64,000 nucleotides of DNA, from assembly GCF_026914185.1 (NCBI RefSeq), contig NC_070568.1, forward strand, positions 6,221,501 to 6,285,500, in the 5' to 3' direction. The DNA comes from Puccinia triticina. Its lineage: Eukaryota > Basidiomycota > Pucciniomycetes > Pucciniales > Pucciniaceae. Both the position numbers and the translations under genes were made by a program. Position 1 is the stretch's first letter. Each line of letters opens with the position of its first letter. Below, piece by piece: positions 21,195 to 31,209 of the stretch. The notes beneath the pieces are model-generated. The model did not search any database, was not told where the DNA came from, and saw only the letters and a list, made by a program, of their open reading frames with translations.

Positions 21195-24152
21195 TGAATC
21201 TGAATCATCTGATGTGCCAGATGATTCAGAGGTTTCTTTGGAACTCTTGGACTTGTCGGAATCGTTGGAATTATCGGATGTGCTGGAATTGTTGGACCCA
21301 TGAGAACTTTCGGAACCGAAATCCATCGCTTGGTCAAACATGTAGGCGGGCTTCAATCGATCGAGTCCACCTTTCCGATTTTTGAAGTCTTCTTTCATTG
21401 TACTTATGCCTTCATCGTAAACATCCGAAGTTAATATTGGGATAAAATCGTCGGGCTTCTCCTCGGCCAAGCAGATGTTGTACTGCTTTGCAAAGCTGAT
21501 AAAAGAGTTCATTGATATGTTAGTGATTTGATTTTGGTGTGATTGTTGAATCACATTCATCCCCGACTCAATGTTCAGTAAATGCATCAGTTGTTTGAGC
21601 TGTTACATATTAAATTAAATCAGTGTGGACTTTGATATGTTTGGTCTGAAGATTCTTTGGGACTCAAACTCACAATGGGGATATTGATTGAAAAAACATC
21701 CCTTAAGCGTTCAATAACTGTTCCAATGCCCGAGTGATTATAAAAATACTTAAGCCAAAAGTTCTGAACTTCTAGGTAGAAGTCAGTCGCTACAAAATGT
21801 CCTTTCCTCCCAGACGGACACAAGAGGAGTGTGGCTTCAATGACTTTCGCTAGTGACTTTGGCAGGATGATTTCGAGTAAGAGAATTAGCTGTGGGAGGT
21901 GACGGGAGTAATGGACAAGTTTCTTCAATCCTTGACCCATTACTGCCCATCGTTTCCACATAAAGAGAAGGCGGCCGGTGTCGCCTTCCTTGGTCGCTTG
22001 ATTGACTTCAATCACCGTCGCAAAGTCCCGGAGCCGCAAGAGAAGGTTAACTAACTTGGTCTGCTTCTTATCAACCGCGTTCTGGAGTGCCTCGCCTGAC
22101 AAGAAGCGATCGTAGGTCTTATCAATGATCTCCTGGATGTCCAATGGGGACATGGTTGGAAGCGTTTCCGGAAGCGTTTCGCCCTCTTTACCCATGACTA
22201 GTCTGTTGAAATCAGGAAATACAATTCATTTAGTAAAGCTCTGGAAAGTGTAAAAAGGGGAAGTGAAACTACTTACAGGATGCAATAGAGCAGATCAGCC
22301 TGGTGGATCTTCTCCATATTTGATATCATCAGCGTAAAATCTCGCTTCGTCACGGGTTTGTCAGCCGGGATTCCCAGGGCCTTGAGGATTTGCCAAGCGC
22401 CAGTATCTCTTCGATTGGTGTGATCACCCCAGTGATGCAAGAAAATCGCCTGAGCAAAGTTCCACATAGTATGAGCTCCGCCAGGAATTGAAAGAAGATT
22501 CGCAAGACTTGTTTGTGAATAGCCGGCTGGGATTCGGAGCTCGCAAAGACTCGAGATGTTCATACAAGTCCCCAGGTCGCCTTCAATGACTTGCAATTTA
22601 CTAGCAAACTGCTCGGAAGTCAAACCTGCTTGTTCAGCTAGACCGGTGAGGACATCGCCAATGCCTTCAGAGGAATTGTCCGAAGCCATCATGAGCTTCA
22701 GCATTCTCAGGTTGGGTTTCTCTGGGCTGACTGGTCGGACCTGCGGTGGGTGATCTACAGGAGACGAGTGTTTGTCATTCGATGAGCCAATATACCAAAG
22801 GAAGACGCTAGTTAGCTGAGACTTGAGGGTCGCTTTGAAGTGTTGATCGCTCGCAAGGGTCGGTCCAAAATGGCGCGGCTGAACTTCAAGGTTGATATTT
22901 TTTTTGCGTGCATCTTTCAAGGCCGCGAGAGTAAGTTCTGATTGGTCAAGATTACCAAAAAAACTACACGGCAAGCGATGGATATATCCCCACGTCCCAT
23001 GAAACATCGTACTCGAGTGGCCTACCGACTTCGTGTGGATGGATTGTTGGAAATCCAAGTTGTCAATGCAGATTGATGGCGCAAATACCTTGGAGTTTTC
23101 ATCGGAGAATCGTTTCTTGATTTTTTCTTCGGCTTCCTTTCCTAGCGATGCGAGTCCAATATGGGCAGTCTTCCGAGAACAAGCCAGGCCAATGTAATTA
23201 AGGTACTTGTTTACCCGCTCCGTGACCCCGCACGCGATGAAAAGCAAGCCATTTGTCATTTGAAAACCATTATGGCGCCGGTTTCGTCCAAAAGCAACCA
23301 TAGAACAGATAGTTCGAGCTATATCTTCGTTTTGTTTCTGCCTTCGAATTTTGGGGTCGGTGCTAGGGCGCAGTATGTTAATATCGACCTCCATTACGTC
23401 GTCCTCGGACAAAGCAATTGGAATTTTTGCATTGGGATCAAGTGGTTCGGATGGACTGGGATCGAGGGGTGGTGGATGTGGTGCATCCGGAGAAGGGAGG
23501 GGAGGCTCCAAAGGAGGAAGATTGACACAGCTGGTATTGGTATCCTCCTCTTCATCGTCCGAATTGTCCCCAGTGTCAGGTCGGGCTAGCTTATTCATCA
23601 GTAAATTGTACAAAAACTTCATCGAATCTGTGATATGATCCGAACGCTCCGCTCGTGCCTCCGGAGTGAAAAAGGCCTCATTCAAATCGTGCGAGCTGTA
23701 GTACGAGCCTCTCGGAAATTTCCCAGTCGTTGGTTTCTGCCTGCAAATGATAAGAGTGGCCTGTACAATCCAAAAATCAAACATCTGAGTTCAAAGGAAA
23801 AGAAGAGCGGCAGATGGAGGAAATCACATACCTCCTCCATGATGAAGTCATCCCAAAGCTGCTTGCCCTCGCTATACTTCCGTACAACGCGCTTGATTGA
23901 TTCCAATAGCCTCTTTGTCGAGTCCCAGCCTGGACCCGGTGATCCCCAGAGTCGTCGCTTGCAGATTGAGGCCGCTGATTTTGCATTCAGAAAGTGCTCG
24001 AAATAGCTTTTTGGTACCCAGTGGAGCTTTTCGATGAGGTCGGAGATTTGCTTCAGTTTGCTTTCTTCTGAGGTGATATTCGAAGTCGATGAAGTGGTAT
24101 TTTGAGCCATCGCTGGTGATCCGATATGAATTGTGAGGTAGTGTTGTTTCAC
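21183..24152 (-). CDS. DUF6589-like protein, candidate transposase of the two-gene element
   Basis: Four exons (24107-23832, 23760-22277, 22202-21674, 21599-21183) join in phase to 901 codons from the Met at 24107 (MAQNTTSS); an in-frame Met at 24152 is an alternative. The N-terminus is helical (WVPKSYFEHFLNAKSAASIC). A Pro/Asp-rich linker follows. The core has ICIDNLDFQQ, SSTMFHGTWGYIH, LQVIEGDLGTC and GGAHTMWNFAQAIFLHHWGD, which I recall from the basidiomycete DUF6589 family. Conserved acidic residues in IDN and EGDLGT could be RNase H-fold catalytic positions; that is speculation. The tail is Ser/Asp-rich. The frame is intact, unlike the helicase. The 3' end overlaps the helicase stop by 12 bp. 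Confidence 0.8.
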
Positions 24153-24700
24153 AAAGGGAGGTGAATTGTATGGTGTGATCCGAGTCCGGGTATGGGATAG
24201 TCCGATCCGAGGGGTATGGAAATTAGAAGAGAGATTGGAGAGAGGGACCGTTGAGTGTTAATTGAGTGTGATCGAAAAAAAGAGAGAGAGGAAAAAGGCC
24301 AAACGAAAAAAAGAAGATTATACACATACGCTCAGCCAGCCCAGAGCTCGTAATTTCTTTGAAAATTTTTTGGAAGGAACCCTGATGCTATTGCGATGAG
24401 CTGAAGAGCTTGAAAATTCAATGACGTGTATAGCTGCTTAAGTCCCGACAATGGGGGGGGCAGCGTTGAAGCTGCAGGCTGGAAAAATCAAAGTGTGGAT
24501 TTTCATCCTTTTTTGGTGGGTGCTCTGCCACCCAAACAGTCGCTTTAGGCGTAAGTCCCTCCCTGCGGGAGGGGGTGGCTTTGCCACCAGCCAAACTTAA
24601 GCTCCACCCAAATGAGTTATCCCCCGTACCACCACCCGAACTCCGAACTCCGACCTCCCGCATAGGGAGGGACTTTGTTAAGTTAGCCCTTGGCTGCCTC

Positions 24701-25405
24701 TAAGGATGGCTATAGGGCGGGCCGGCCAACGGGCCGCCCGAACCCGCGCGGGTTTGGGCCGGGCTCGGACACACATTTCAGATAATAATTTAAAATCGGC
24801 CCGGCCCGTCCGACCCGTTTAGCAAACGGGCGGCTCGCGGGCGGCCCGCGGGCGCCCGTGGGCCGCCCCCGGTCGGGGGACCGGTGTTCTTCGAAGCGGG
24901 ACTGGCTGCCGCTGGCAGCTGCAGTGCCACCTCAGCCAACTACCAGCTAGCCATCGACAGTCGACCGGTGACCAACTCACCCCCACGGGCCACAATGGCA
25001 AAGAGAAAGACACGCGCACACCCTGGTTTGTCCGAGGAAGCAGGCGAAACTGACAATATCCGCGTCGCCGAGAGATCGGAACCAGAAACTCCATTGACTA
25101 CGCAGCAGGAGATCAATAGGCAGCCACCTAGAACTGATGCTTCAGCCCCCCAGACACCAGCCCCCGCCGACAGTTTGAGTGAATCACAAGAAACCGCCGA
25201 AGGGAGCTTGTTCAAAAAGCGTAAGCTCACCAAATAGCGGGCGGCCTGCGGCCCGCGGGCTGCCCGCCACCCGCCCGTTTAGTAAACGGGTTTGGGCCGG
25301 GCTGCGTTCTTGGCTGCACTGGCCCGGCCCGGCCTGTCCGCTAACTTCACGGGCTAGCGCGGGCCGGCCCGCGGACGGCCCGAGCCCGCCCGATAGCCAT
25401 CCTTA
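24701..25405. mobile_element. hAT-type non-autonomous element, 705 bp
   Basis: The termini are TAAGGATGGCTATAGGGCGG on the left and, in reverse, TAAGGATGGCTATCGGGCGG on the right. The 8-bp duplication GCTGCCTC is exact (24693-24700 and 25406-25413). An 8-bp duplication and a YARNG start fit the hAT superfamily. Subterminal sequence is dense in GGCCGGCCCG/GCCCGCGGGC words, typical of hAT transposase sites. The insertion point overlaps the target duplication of the 18128-24686 element, so it landed exactly at that element's border. Confidence 0.85.
24995..25237 (+). CDS. Short open frame inside the hAT element
   Basis: The frame starts MAKRKTRAHPGLSEEAGETD (an upstream Met at 24884 is also in frame) and ends in a basic KKRKLTK. 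It is Pro/Ser/Thr/Glu-rich with basic ends that could be nuclear localisation signals. It may be the residual N-terminus of a hAT transposase left after internal deletion, but there is no BED finger or catalytic block. Expression is not shown. Confidence 0.4.
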   Translation: MAKRKTRAHPGLSEEAGETDNIRVAERSEPETPLTTQQEINRQPPRTDASAPQTPAPADSLSESQETAEGSLFKKRKLTK

Positions 25406-25413
25406 GCTGCCTC

Positions 25414-27230
25414 CATGAATGCTCTTAGCTCACCGCGCGCTTCTGGTGTTTCTCAGGCGCATAAATCATCAAGCTTATCTAAGCCTTGTCTCCGAAGGAG
25501 AGGCTTAAAGTTGGAGGTGTGGCCTGACAAGATTGAGATTTTCATGATATTTCAACGTTTTTTTACTTCAACATGTGCAGCTCCCTCCCTGGCGGGAGGG
25601 TGCTCGCGCGAGCATCAAATCATTTCCTTTTCTTTTCTCTCGTCCGTCGGCCTTCCATCATTGGGCACCTTAGCTCACCGCGCCCTTCTGGTGTTTCTCA
25701 AGGGCCACGGGGTTAACTTACCGGAAGTCTCCCCTTTGGAGGATACCTGCGGGAATGCGCTACCTCCTCCATTTTCATGAAGGACTTGGTTAGAGTAGTG
25801 ATTTGATGCATGACAGGCTCCGGCCGTCCCAACTCCTAATTGAGTGTGATGTCATTATCGGCGAGACCCGCCCGGCAACCTAACTTAAGTCCCTCCCGAG
25901 GGAGGCCGAAGGTCTTTCTCTGGGAGCGCCTCCACCTTTGGGACCTAGATAAGTTAGCCCGGCAACACCAGCCAAGTTCTCGTGTACGGTATAAACTTCT
26001 GATGCACATGAGTGACTTGGATTGCGAAACAGGTTCTGGCAGGCAGGAAAAAACTCTGACCCACAGCCGATCAATCATTCATAAGTTTAGTCACGCTCGA
26101 AGCACAAACTTAACTTTATTCACTTTCGAGAGTACTTCATTTGCCAGAGCTCTACTCTTCCGTTGATTGATACTGTTACAAGTCTCGATCGTGCTACGCG
26201 GCACTGAAAGTCTAAGGCCATCTGCGGACGTCCCGTTCTGTTTGGGGCTCGTCGGCTACATGACGAACTTGGCGACTGCGCTCATTGAAAGCATTGTGGA
26301 ATGCTTGATTCTTGACAGCTTTGCATTGGACAAAGTCAAAGCCTACGAAAAAAATCCGGAAATACTGTAGGTTCGCGACATATTCGACTTCAAGTTCAAC
26401 CTTAAATTCTTTACCGGTCTACCGTCGGCCGGGTCCTTCCCGTTGTCTTGTCACGATCAACGTCCCAAACGATTTATGTGGACTGTTTCAAGCATCCTTC
26501 AGCTTGATCAGAGAAAGGGAAAGGTGAAATCTTAAAGCGATTCTAATTTGACTTTGGCCGACCTGATCAAGTAAAGCTGGCATGCCACTACGTATTCCTT
26601 GACAGGTTGTAGTGCCATTATCGGAAGCTAAATTTAACCAGGCCGGATGATCGCGGGTCGGTATCTGGCGGAGCCACCATACACTGAATCGATGAATGAC
26701 CGCATGTGTGCAACGAAGCTAGAAAGATTATAAAAGCTGACGTGTTTGCACTCTTCTGGATTTTTTCCATCGCCTCTTCTTCAAAAGGTGAATCAGGCAA
26801 TTCCTAAGGATTCCCAGAACCTCAGAACCACATCTTTCCTTTCACAATAGCCACTTCGACCGTTCAACTTTTCCGTGTACGTGACACTCTTGCCTAAGGA
26901 TCTGCGACTTATCCTAGCCGGGCATAGATAGTCCGTGATTATTTTATCACGATATCTTGTCCTAAATATAATACATGGAGCAGTAGCGCTGATTGAATGA
27001 CAATTGACCTTCAAATAGACGCCTCTCAATAGCAAGACACCTTCCAACGCGACAGGATAAACTACTCCACCTTGGTAGCTTCGAAAGCGCGTATTTGTAC
27101 CTTCTTCGAGTGCTTTCAAGGTGTGTCAAAATGACTCGTATCTTCTCGTGACTTTCAAAAGAAAGGTTCAACTTCCACTCATTCATCTTTCTCCTTCCAA
27201 TTTGTTAGCAACGAAGTCTCCATACCCACG
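25414..27230. other. Intergenic with small family members; no gene seen
   Basis: Besides the 78-bp element at 25880-25957, a degraded module lies near 25729-25795 (GTTAACTTACCGGAAGTC ... GGACTTGGTTAG). Reading frames between 26167 and 27186 have no domain or splice support. The last ~200 bp probably hold the promoter of the Cys-rich gene at 27231. Confidence 0.4.
25880..25957. mobile_element. 78-bp miniature element of the CTAACTTAAC family
   Basis: It begins CTAACTTAAGTCCCTCC and ends AGATAAGTTAG. It is flanked by an exact 9-bp duplication CCCGGCAAC (25871-25879, 25958-25966). The interior is little more than the two terminal modules back to back. This is the smallest clean member of the family defined by the 18128-24686 element. 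Confidence 0.8.
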
Positions 27231-27689
27231 ATGAACAGAATTTCAATCGTGCTGACGTGTGTCTTAGTTATGGCCATAGTCGGGGGCATTGAGGCGGGCT
27301 GTGGGACCAAGTTTGCCACTGGTTGGTGCACAGATTGTGGAAAAACGGACGAGCGACTAGATCGTGGCTGGGTAACTTGGGGGGAGTGCGATGTGGAGGG
27401 CTGTGATTGTATGGCAGATTTGGCTAAGCAGAGAGGGGCACCATTTGGGCAGCGGTTACATCTAAAGATACGGTGCTCACGCTGCAATACTAATTATAAA
27501 CAGAGGTACAATAACTTCCAAAGAGCAGGTATGCAGAGTTGCATTGATGAAAGCCGCGGGTATTTTACTGACTGGCCTAGATTGTTTGGAACGAATAGAG
27601 GAACCATACAATTACAAGTTGGATTAAAAAAAGACCTCGACCCCCTAAGCAACGCAAGAATAAAAAGAAGGCTAGTTTTTTTTCTTTAA
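27231..27689 (+). CDS. Small secreted cysteine-rich protein (candidate effector)
   Basis: This is a single exon of 152 codons. Residues 1-22 (MNRISIVLTCVLVMAIVGG...) form a clear signal peptide with likely cleavage after IEA. The mature part has nine cysteines: an initial GCG, then WCTDCGK, GECDVEGCDC, RCSRC and QSC. The spaced CxxC pairs could bind zinc or form disulphides. There is no membrane segment after the signal. The protein is rich in Arg/Lys and aromatic residues in its second half. Rust fungi secrete many proteins of this size and composition during infection; that this is an effector is inference. No known domain is recognised. Confidence 0.72.
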   Translation: MNRISIVLTCVLVMAIVGGIEAGCGTKFATGWCTDCGKTDERLDRGWVTWGECDVEGCDCMADLAKQRGAPFGQRLHLKIRCSRCNTNYKQRYNNFQRAGMQSCIDESRGYFTDWPRLFGTNRGTIQLQVGLKKDLDPLSNARIKRRLVFFL

Positions 27690-29052
27690 AACCTACCGCT
27701 CTCTTTACTTCATTCTTGCACTATCTCTCAGATCCCTTCAATTTATATTCTACATTGGGATCTTACTTTCCATTTCCATGGAAGCCCAAATGTTAACACA
27801 TTTTTTGCCAGAAGCGTTTGTGATGTCCTATTCTCACTCTACACGGGTTAGATATTGTATATACTTTTGCCACAGGTATTAACTGTGCGCAATGTTACAT
27901 CACTTGCAAACTCCCCTTAAACACCAAGCCAGCATCAAGGAATTCACTATTTGACCACTGCTGAGGATTGGTCATCTTGCTGAAAAGCAGGCTGAAGCAT
28001 TGGGATGGTGCTCTTGATTTGAAAAAATGAAAGCATTTGAGGATTAATTCTACCGCAAGGAAAAACAATCCAGACTCCGACTTGATAAATGTGAGTTGTG
28101 TATTAGTAAGCCTCGCCCTTAGGCTTTGAGATGTGTTGATCACATCATTTATTATGTAACAATTTGATTCACAATAGAGTACAGGAAAACTTGTGGGGAC
28201 AGGAGACAAACCTAAAGAACTGCAGAAAAAGAGTTCACCGAGAAATTCCCGGAGGGGGAAAGCCTTTTCCCATTGGGTCCTTTAATGTTACCTGGGGACA
28301 TAATGCAGAGCCAAAAGAGGAGGATTTTTTTCTCCTTATTTTTTATTTTTCATTGATTAACATGGAAACAGGGGAGACTTCAGCATTAAAGGGGGGATAG
28401 CTTTATGAGAGGTAGCACGGGCTTTCATGTAAATTTCACAGATTGTACACTCATGGTTTCTAGATCCTGGAGTGGAGATCCAGAACTCTTCCACATCCTG
28501 CAAATTGCAATCTACCATATAGAATCCAGAAAGGACATAACTCCAGACCTTAGATCCCATCTTTATCTCCATAAACTTGACCGTAAGTTAAACCCTCATT
28601 CATCTCTATGTTTTCCAATTTTAACAGTGTCCCATGGGATCAAGTCTTGTATGAATATCATGCTACCAGGATCAAGATTTGTTGTGCTTGTGTGTCAGGC
28701 TGCAAAAGAGCAGATACTAAATATAACACATTTTGCACAAGTTTAACTTTCACAGTTAAAAGAAGAAAAATAAAATAATAGAGCAGTAATTTATATCCTC
28801 CTGTTTACTATTTTCATTGGAAATAATCAGTGATAAATTCTTCTCCAAAGATTTGAACCGTAGATTGGGTATCAAGCTGTAAGACTCCAAAATGGAGACC
28901 TCACTAGATTGGGAAAATTTTACGGGAAAAGGGCCACTGAGCAGGTCTAGAACAAATGTAGTCTTGGATTACATCTAGTGCATGAGCAATTTCAGAACAA
29001 TCTCTATGGTCAGATCTATGTACAGTAATGAGAAAAGGGAGGGGAAGTGTCA
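27690..29052. other. Intergenic, AT-rich; no gene seen
   Basis: A few frames of about 70-110 codons on both strands lack start context, domain or splice support. Nothing further is recognised. Confidence 0.4.
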
Positions 29053-29059
29053 GCCATTG

Positions 29060-29525
29060 CAACGGTGGGCCAGCTACGCTAACCGTAGCGTTAGCGTGGC
29101 GTAGCGTAGCGGAATTCGGCTAAATTTTAGCGTAGCTTTAGCGGAATTGCGCTTTTCTGCGCTAACGCTACACGCAAAGGGTGCACAGCTAATTTAGCTG
29201 TTAGCGTAGCGTTAGCGCAGATGCGCGCAATTGCGCTAACGCTACACACGCAGGGCGCAAAAGAGCGCGCGCTACGGTGCGCCACAGTGCTTTTAGCTGA
29301 AAAAAGGCCTTTTTTTCCGCTAAAAGCGCTGTAGCGCAGCGTAGTGACTGTAGCGGCGCGCTAACACTAACAAACAATTGGCGCGCTGTTAGCGCCGCTG
29401 AAACTTAGCGCAGCGTAGCGGCGCTAACAGCGCGCTGACGCTACTCAAAATGGGCTGGCGCTTTTTGCCGCTACGCTAACACTAAGTGGCCCTGTAGCGT
29501 AGTGTAGCGTAGCGGCCCACCGTTG
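29060..29525. mobile_element. TAGCG-rich inverted-repeat element, complete copy (466 bp)
   Basis: The termini CAACGGTGGGCC and GGCCCACCGTTG are perfect inverted repeats, each followed by CTACGCTA/TAGCGTAG words. The 7-bp sequence GCCATTG flanks both sides (29053-29059 and 29526-29532) and is a likely target duplication. The interior is almost wholly TAGCG/CGCTA permutations. The superfamily is uncertain; hAT-like is possible if the true duplication is 8 bp. Confidence 0.7.
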
Positions 29526-29680
29526 GCCATTGGCTAGTCCAGACAGTGCCAACGCTGACACAACACGCGCCACAGAAGACGGGTGCGCGCCAAATGCTAT
29601 TCAGGGCACAAGACGCACCACAGTTGACGCGCGCGCATAAGCGCAAATAACCTGGGGATTCAACCACATGTGAATCCCTG

Positions 29681-29792
29681 CTGTTGGTTGTCACACTTGG
29701 CTAGGTGATTCTCACCAGTTGTTGAGCTTGAGTGAGCTGTTGGTTGTCACGCTTGGCTAGGTGATTCTCACCGGTTGTCGTGCTTGAGTGAG
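29681..29792. repeat. Tandem duplication, 2 x 56 bp
   Basis: Units 29681-29736 and 29737-29792 both start CTGTTGGTTGTCAC and end CTTGAGTGAG, with only a few differences. The downstream sequence to about 30300 is pyrimidine-rich and could be LTR debris, but no boundary is proven. Confidence 0.65.
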
Positions 29793-30327
29793 CACAAACA
29801 CACAAATGTTCTACGCGTGGATTGTTATCAAACAAGAAGACCGCGAGGACATGAAGCCTATAGTACACTACGTGTTCAGTTTCCTAGGCTATAAAGACCT
29901 GGGACGTCCAAGCAAAAGGAGGTTCCTCAGATTATATTTTAGATTACTACGCCCGTCTACCTTGTTTGATACAAACGACTGGGGCTTTTATCTATACATA
30001 TCTCATTTCCCTTTATACCTTCAAGACCTCTCCTCCTTGCCTCCCTTGAATCCGCCTCCGCCTCCACTTCCCCTTCCGCCGTCACCTTCGCCGTCAACTG
30101 CTCTCCTTTTCTCCCTAGCTTCTTTCACTCGCTACCTTACCAGGTAAGCTAGAGTTTTCCGTTACAAACCTTTTCAGGTTCAGGTACGGCTTAGCTCTAC
30201 CAGCCCCTCCACAGGAGGCGCAGCTTTCTCCTCCTGCGCCGCGGTCGAGTTGAGTGTGTTTTCCATTTTAGGAACTCACCAATTGTTCTGTTCTATTCAG
30301 GGCGTCGTCACTTTAGAGATGCAGTGC

Positions 30328-30823
30328 CAACACTGGGTCGCTACGCTAACCATAGCGGTTAGCGTAGCGTAGCGCAGCGCGAATGCGCTATTTTTTAGCG
30401 TAGCGTTAGCGCAATTGCACGCATATGCGCTAACGCTACGCGCACGCGGTGCGCAGCTATTTTAGCTGATAGCGTAGCGTTAGCGCAGATGCGCGCAATT
30501 GCGCTAACGCTACGCATGCAGGGCGCAAAAGAGCGCGCGCTACGCTGCGCTACAGCGCCTTTAGCGGGAAAAAAGGGCTTTTTTTCGCTAAAAGCGCTGT
30601 AGCGCAGCGCAGCGTAGCGCAGCGTAGCGTAGCGTAGCGTAGCGACTGTAGCGGCGCGCTAACGCTAACAAAGAATTGGCGCGCTGTTAGCGCCGCTGAA
30701 AATTAGCGCAGCGTAGCGGCGCTAACAGCGCGCTAACGCTATGCAAAATAGATGGGCGCTTTTTGCCGCTACGCTAACGCGTAGTGCTGAAATAGCGTAG
30801 CGTAGCGTAGCGACCCAGTGTTG
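30328..30823. mobile_element. TAGCG-rich inverted-repeat element, complete copy (496 bp)
   Basis: The termini CAACACTGGGTCGCTACG and CGTAGCGACCCAGTGTTG are perfect inverses. The interior matches the copy at 29060 but with a longer AGCGTAGCGT run near 30600-30645. No clear target duplication remains. Confidence 0.7.
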
Positions 30824-30898
30824 GACGCACCCTGACAGGAAGAGAGAAAGAGAAGTGTTGGGCTCAACTAGCTCAGGAGAGATGTCAGAACAATATTA

Positions 30899-31087
30899 GG
30901 GGGTTTCAAACATTGTGCAGGTCCTGTTTCAGGAACCCCCAATTCACAAAATCAGGGCACCTGCAGCACACCCACCCAATTTTACCCAAGAAACATACAG
31001 AAATAATTTGAAAATTCATTTTGCAGGAACTTTGTTTTCCTGAATTGGGGTTCCTGAACTGGTACCTGCACCATGTTTGAAACCCCC
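30899..31087. mobile_element. Palindromic MITE, 189 bp
   Basis: Both ends start GGGGGTTTCAAACAT and continue with imperfect inverted similarity (GTGCAGGT ... AGGAACCCC). TA occurs on each flank (30897-30898, 31088-31089), compatible with a TA target duplication. There is no coding capacity. Confidence 0.65.
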
Positions 31088-31126
31088 TATGGGCTGAGCT
31101 AGGAGCACTGTGAAAAAAACTCAAAA

Positions 31127-31198
31127 AAACTGCTGCCATTTGACATGCAATATTACAAAGGTGCCTTTGTAATATTGCATGTCAACTGACAGCAGTTT
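31127..31198. repeat. Near-perfect 72-bp hairpin
   Basis: One arm starts AAACTGCTG and continues to TATTACAAAGG; the other returns CCTTTGTAATATTGCATG and ends CAGCAGTTT. Only two bases lie between the arms, with a few mismatches near CCATT/AACTGA. It lies 40 bp from the MITE at 30899-31087. Confidence 0.7.
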
Positions 31199-31209
31199 CT
31201 TGATTTTTT

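Larger units (their letters stand above)
18128..24686. mobile_element. Two-gene DNA transposon: DUF6589-like protein plus RecQ-like helicase, 9-bp TSD
   Basis: The left end is CTAACTTAACTAAGTCCC; the right end in reverse is CTAACTTAACAAAGTCCC. The two sides are flanked by the identical 9 bp CCCTTGGCT (18119-18127 and 24687-24695). Each terminus has a subterminal hairpin (AAGTCCCTCCCTGCG-type arms near 18137-18210 and 24550-24680). Inside are only two genes, convergent: helicase (+) and DUF6589-like (-), overlapping by 12 bp at their ends. The same termini and 9-bp duplications occur on non-coding copies at 3995, 25880, 46788 and 46911. The 9-bp duplication recalls Mutator-like elements, but no MULE transposase is seen. 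Which protein is the transposase is inference. Confidence 0.85.

Noticed and set aside
24940..25233. Minus-strand 97-codon frame in the hAT element
   Set aside because: It is the antisense of the more plausible MAKRKTRAHPG frame and has no features of its own.
29683..30327. A second solo LTR (TGTTGG...CCAACA)
   Set aside because: The right end coincides with the start of the TAGCG element at 30328 and no flanking duplication was found, so the match is probably chance.
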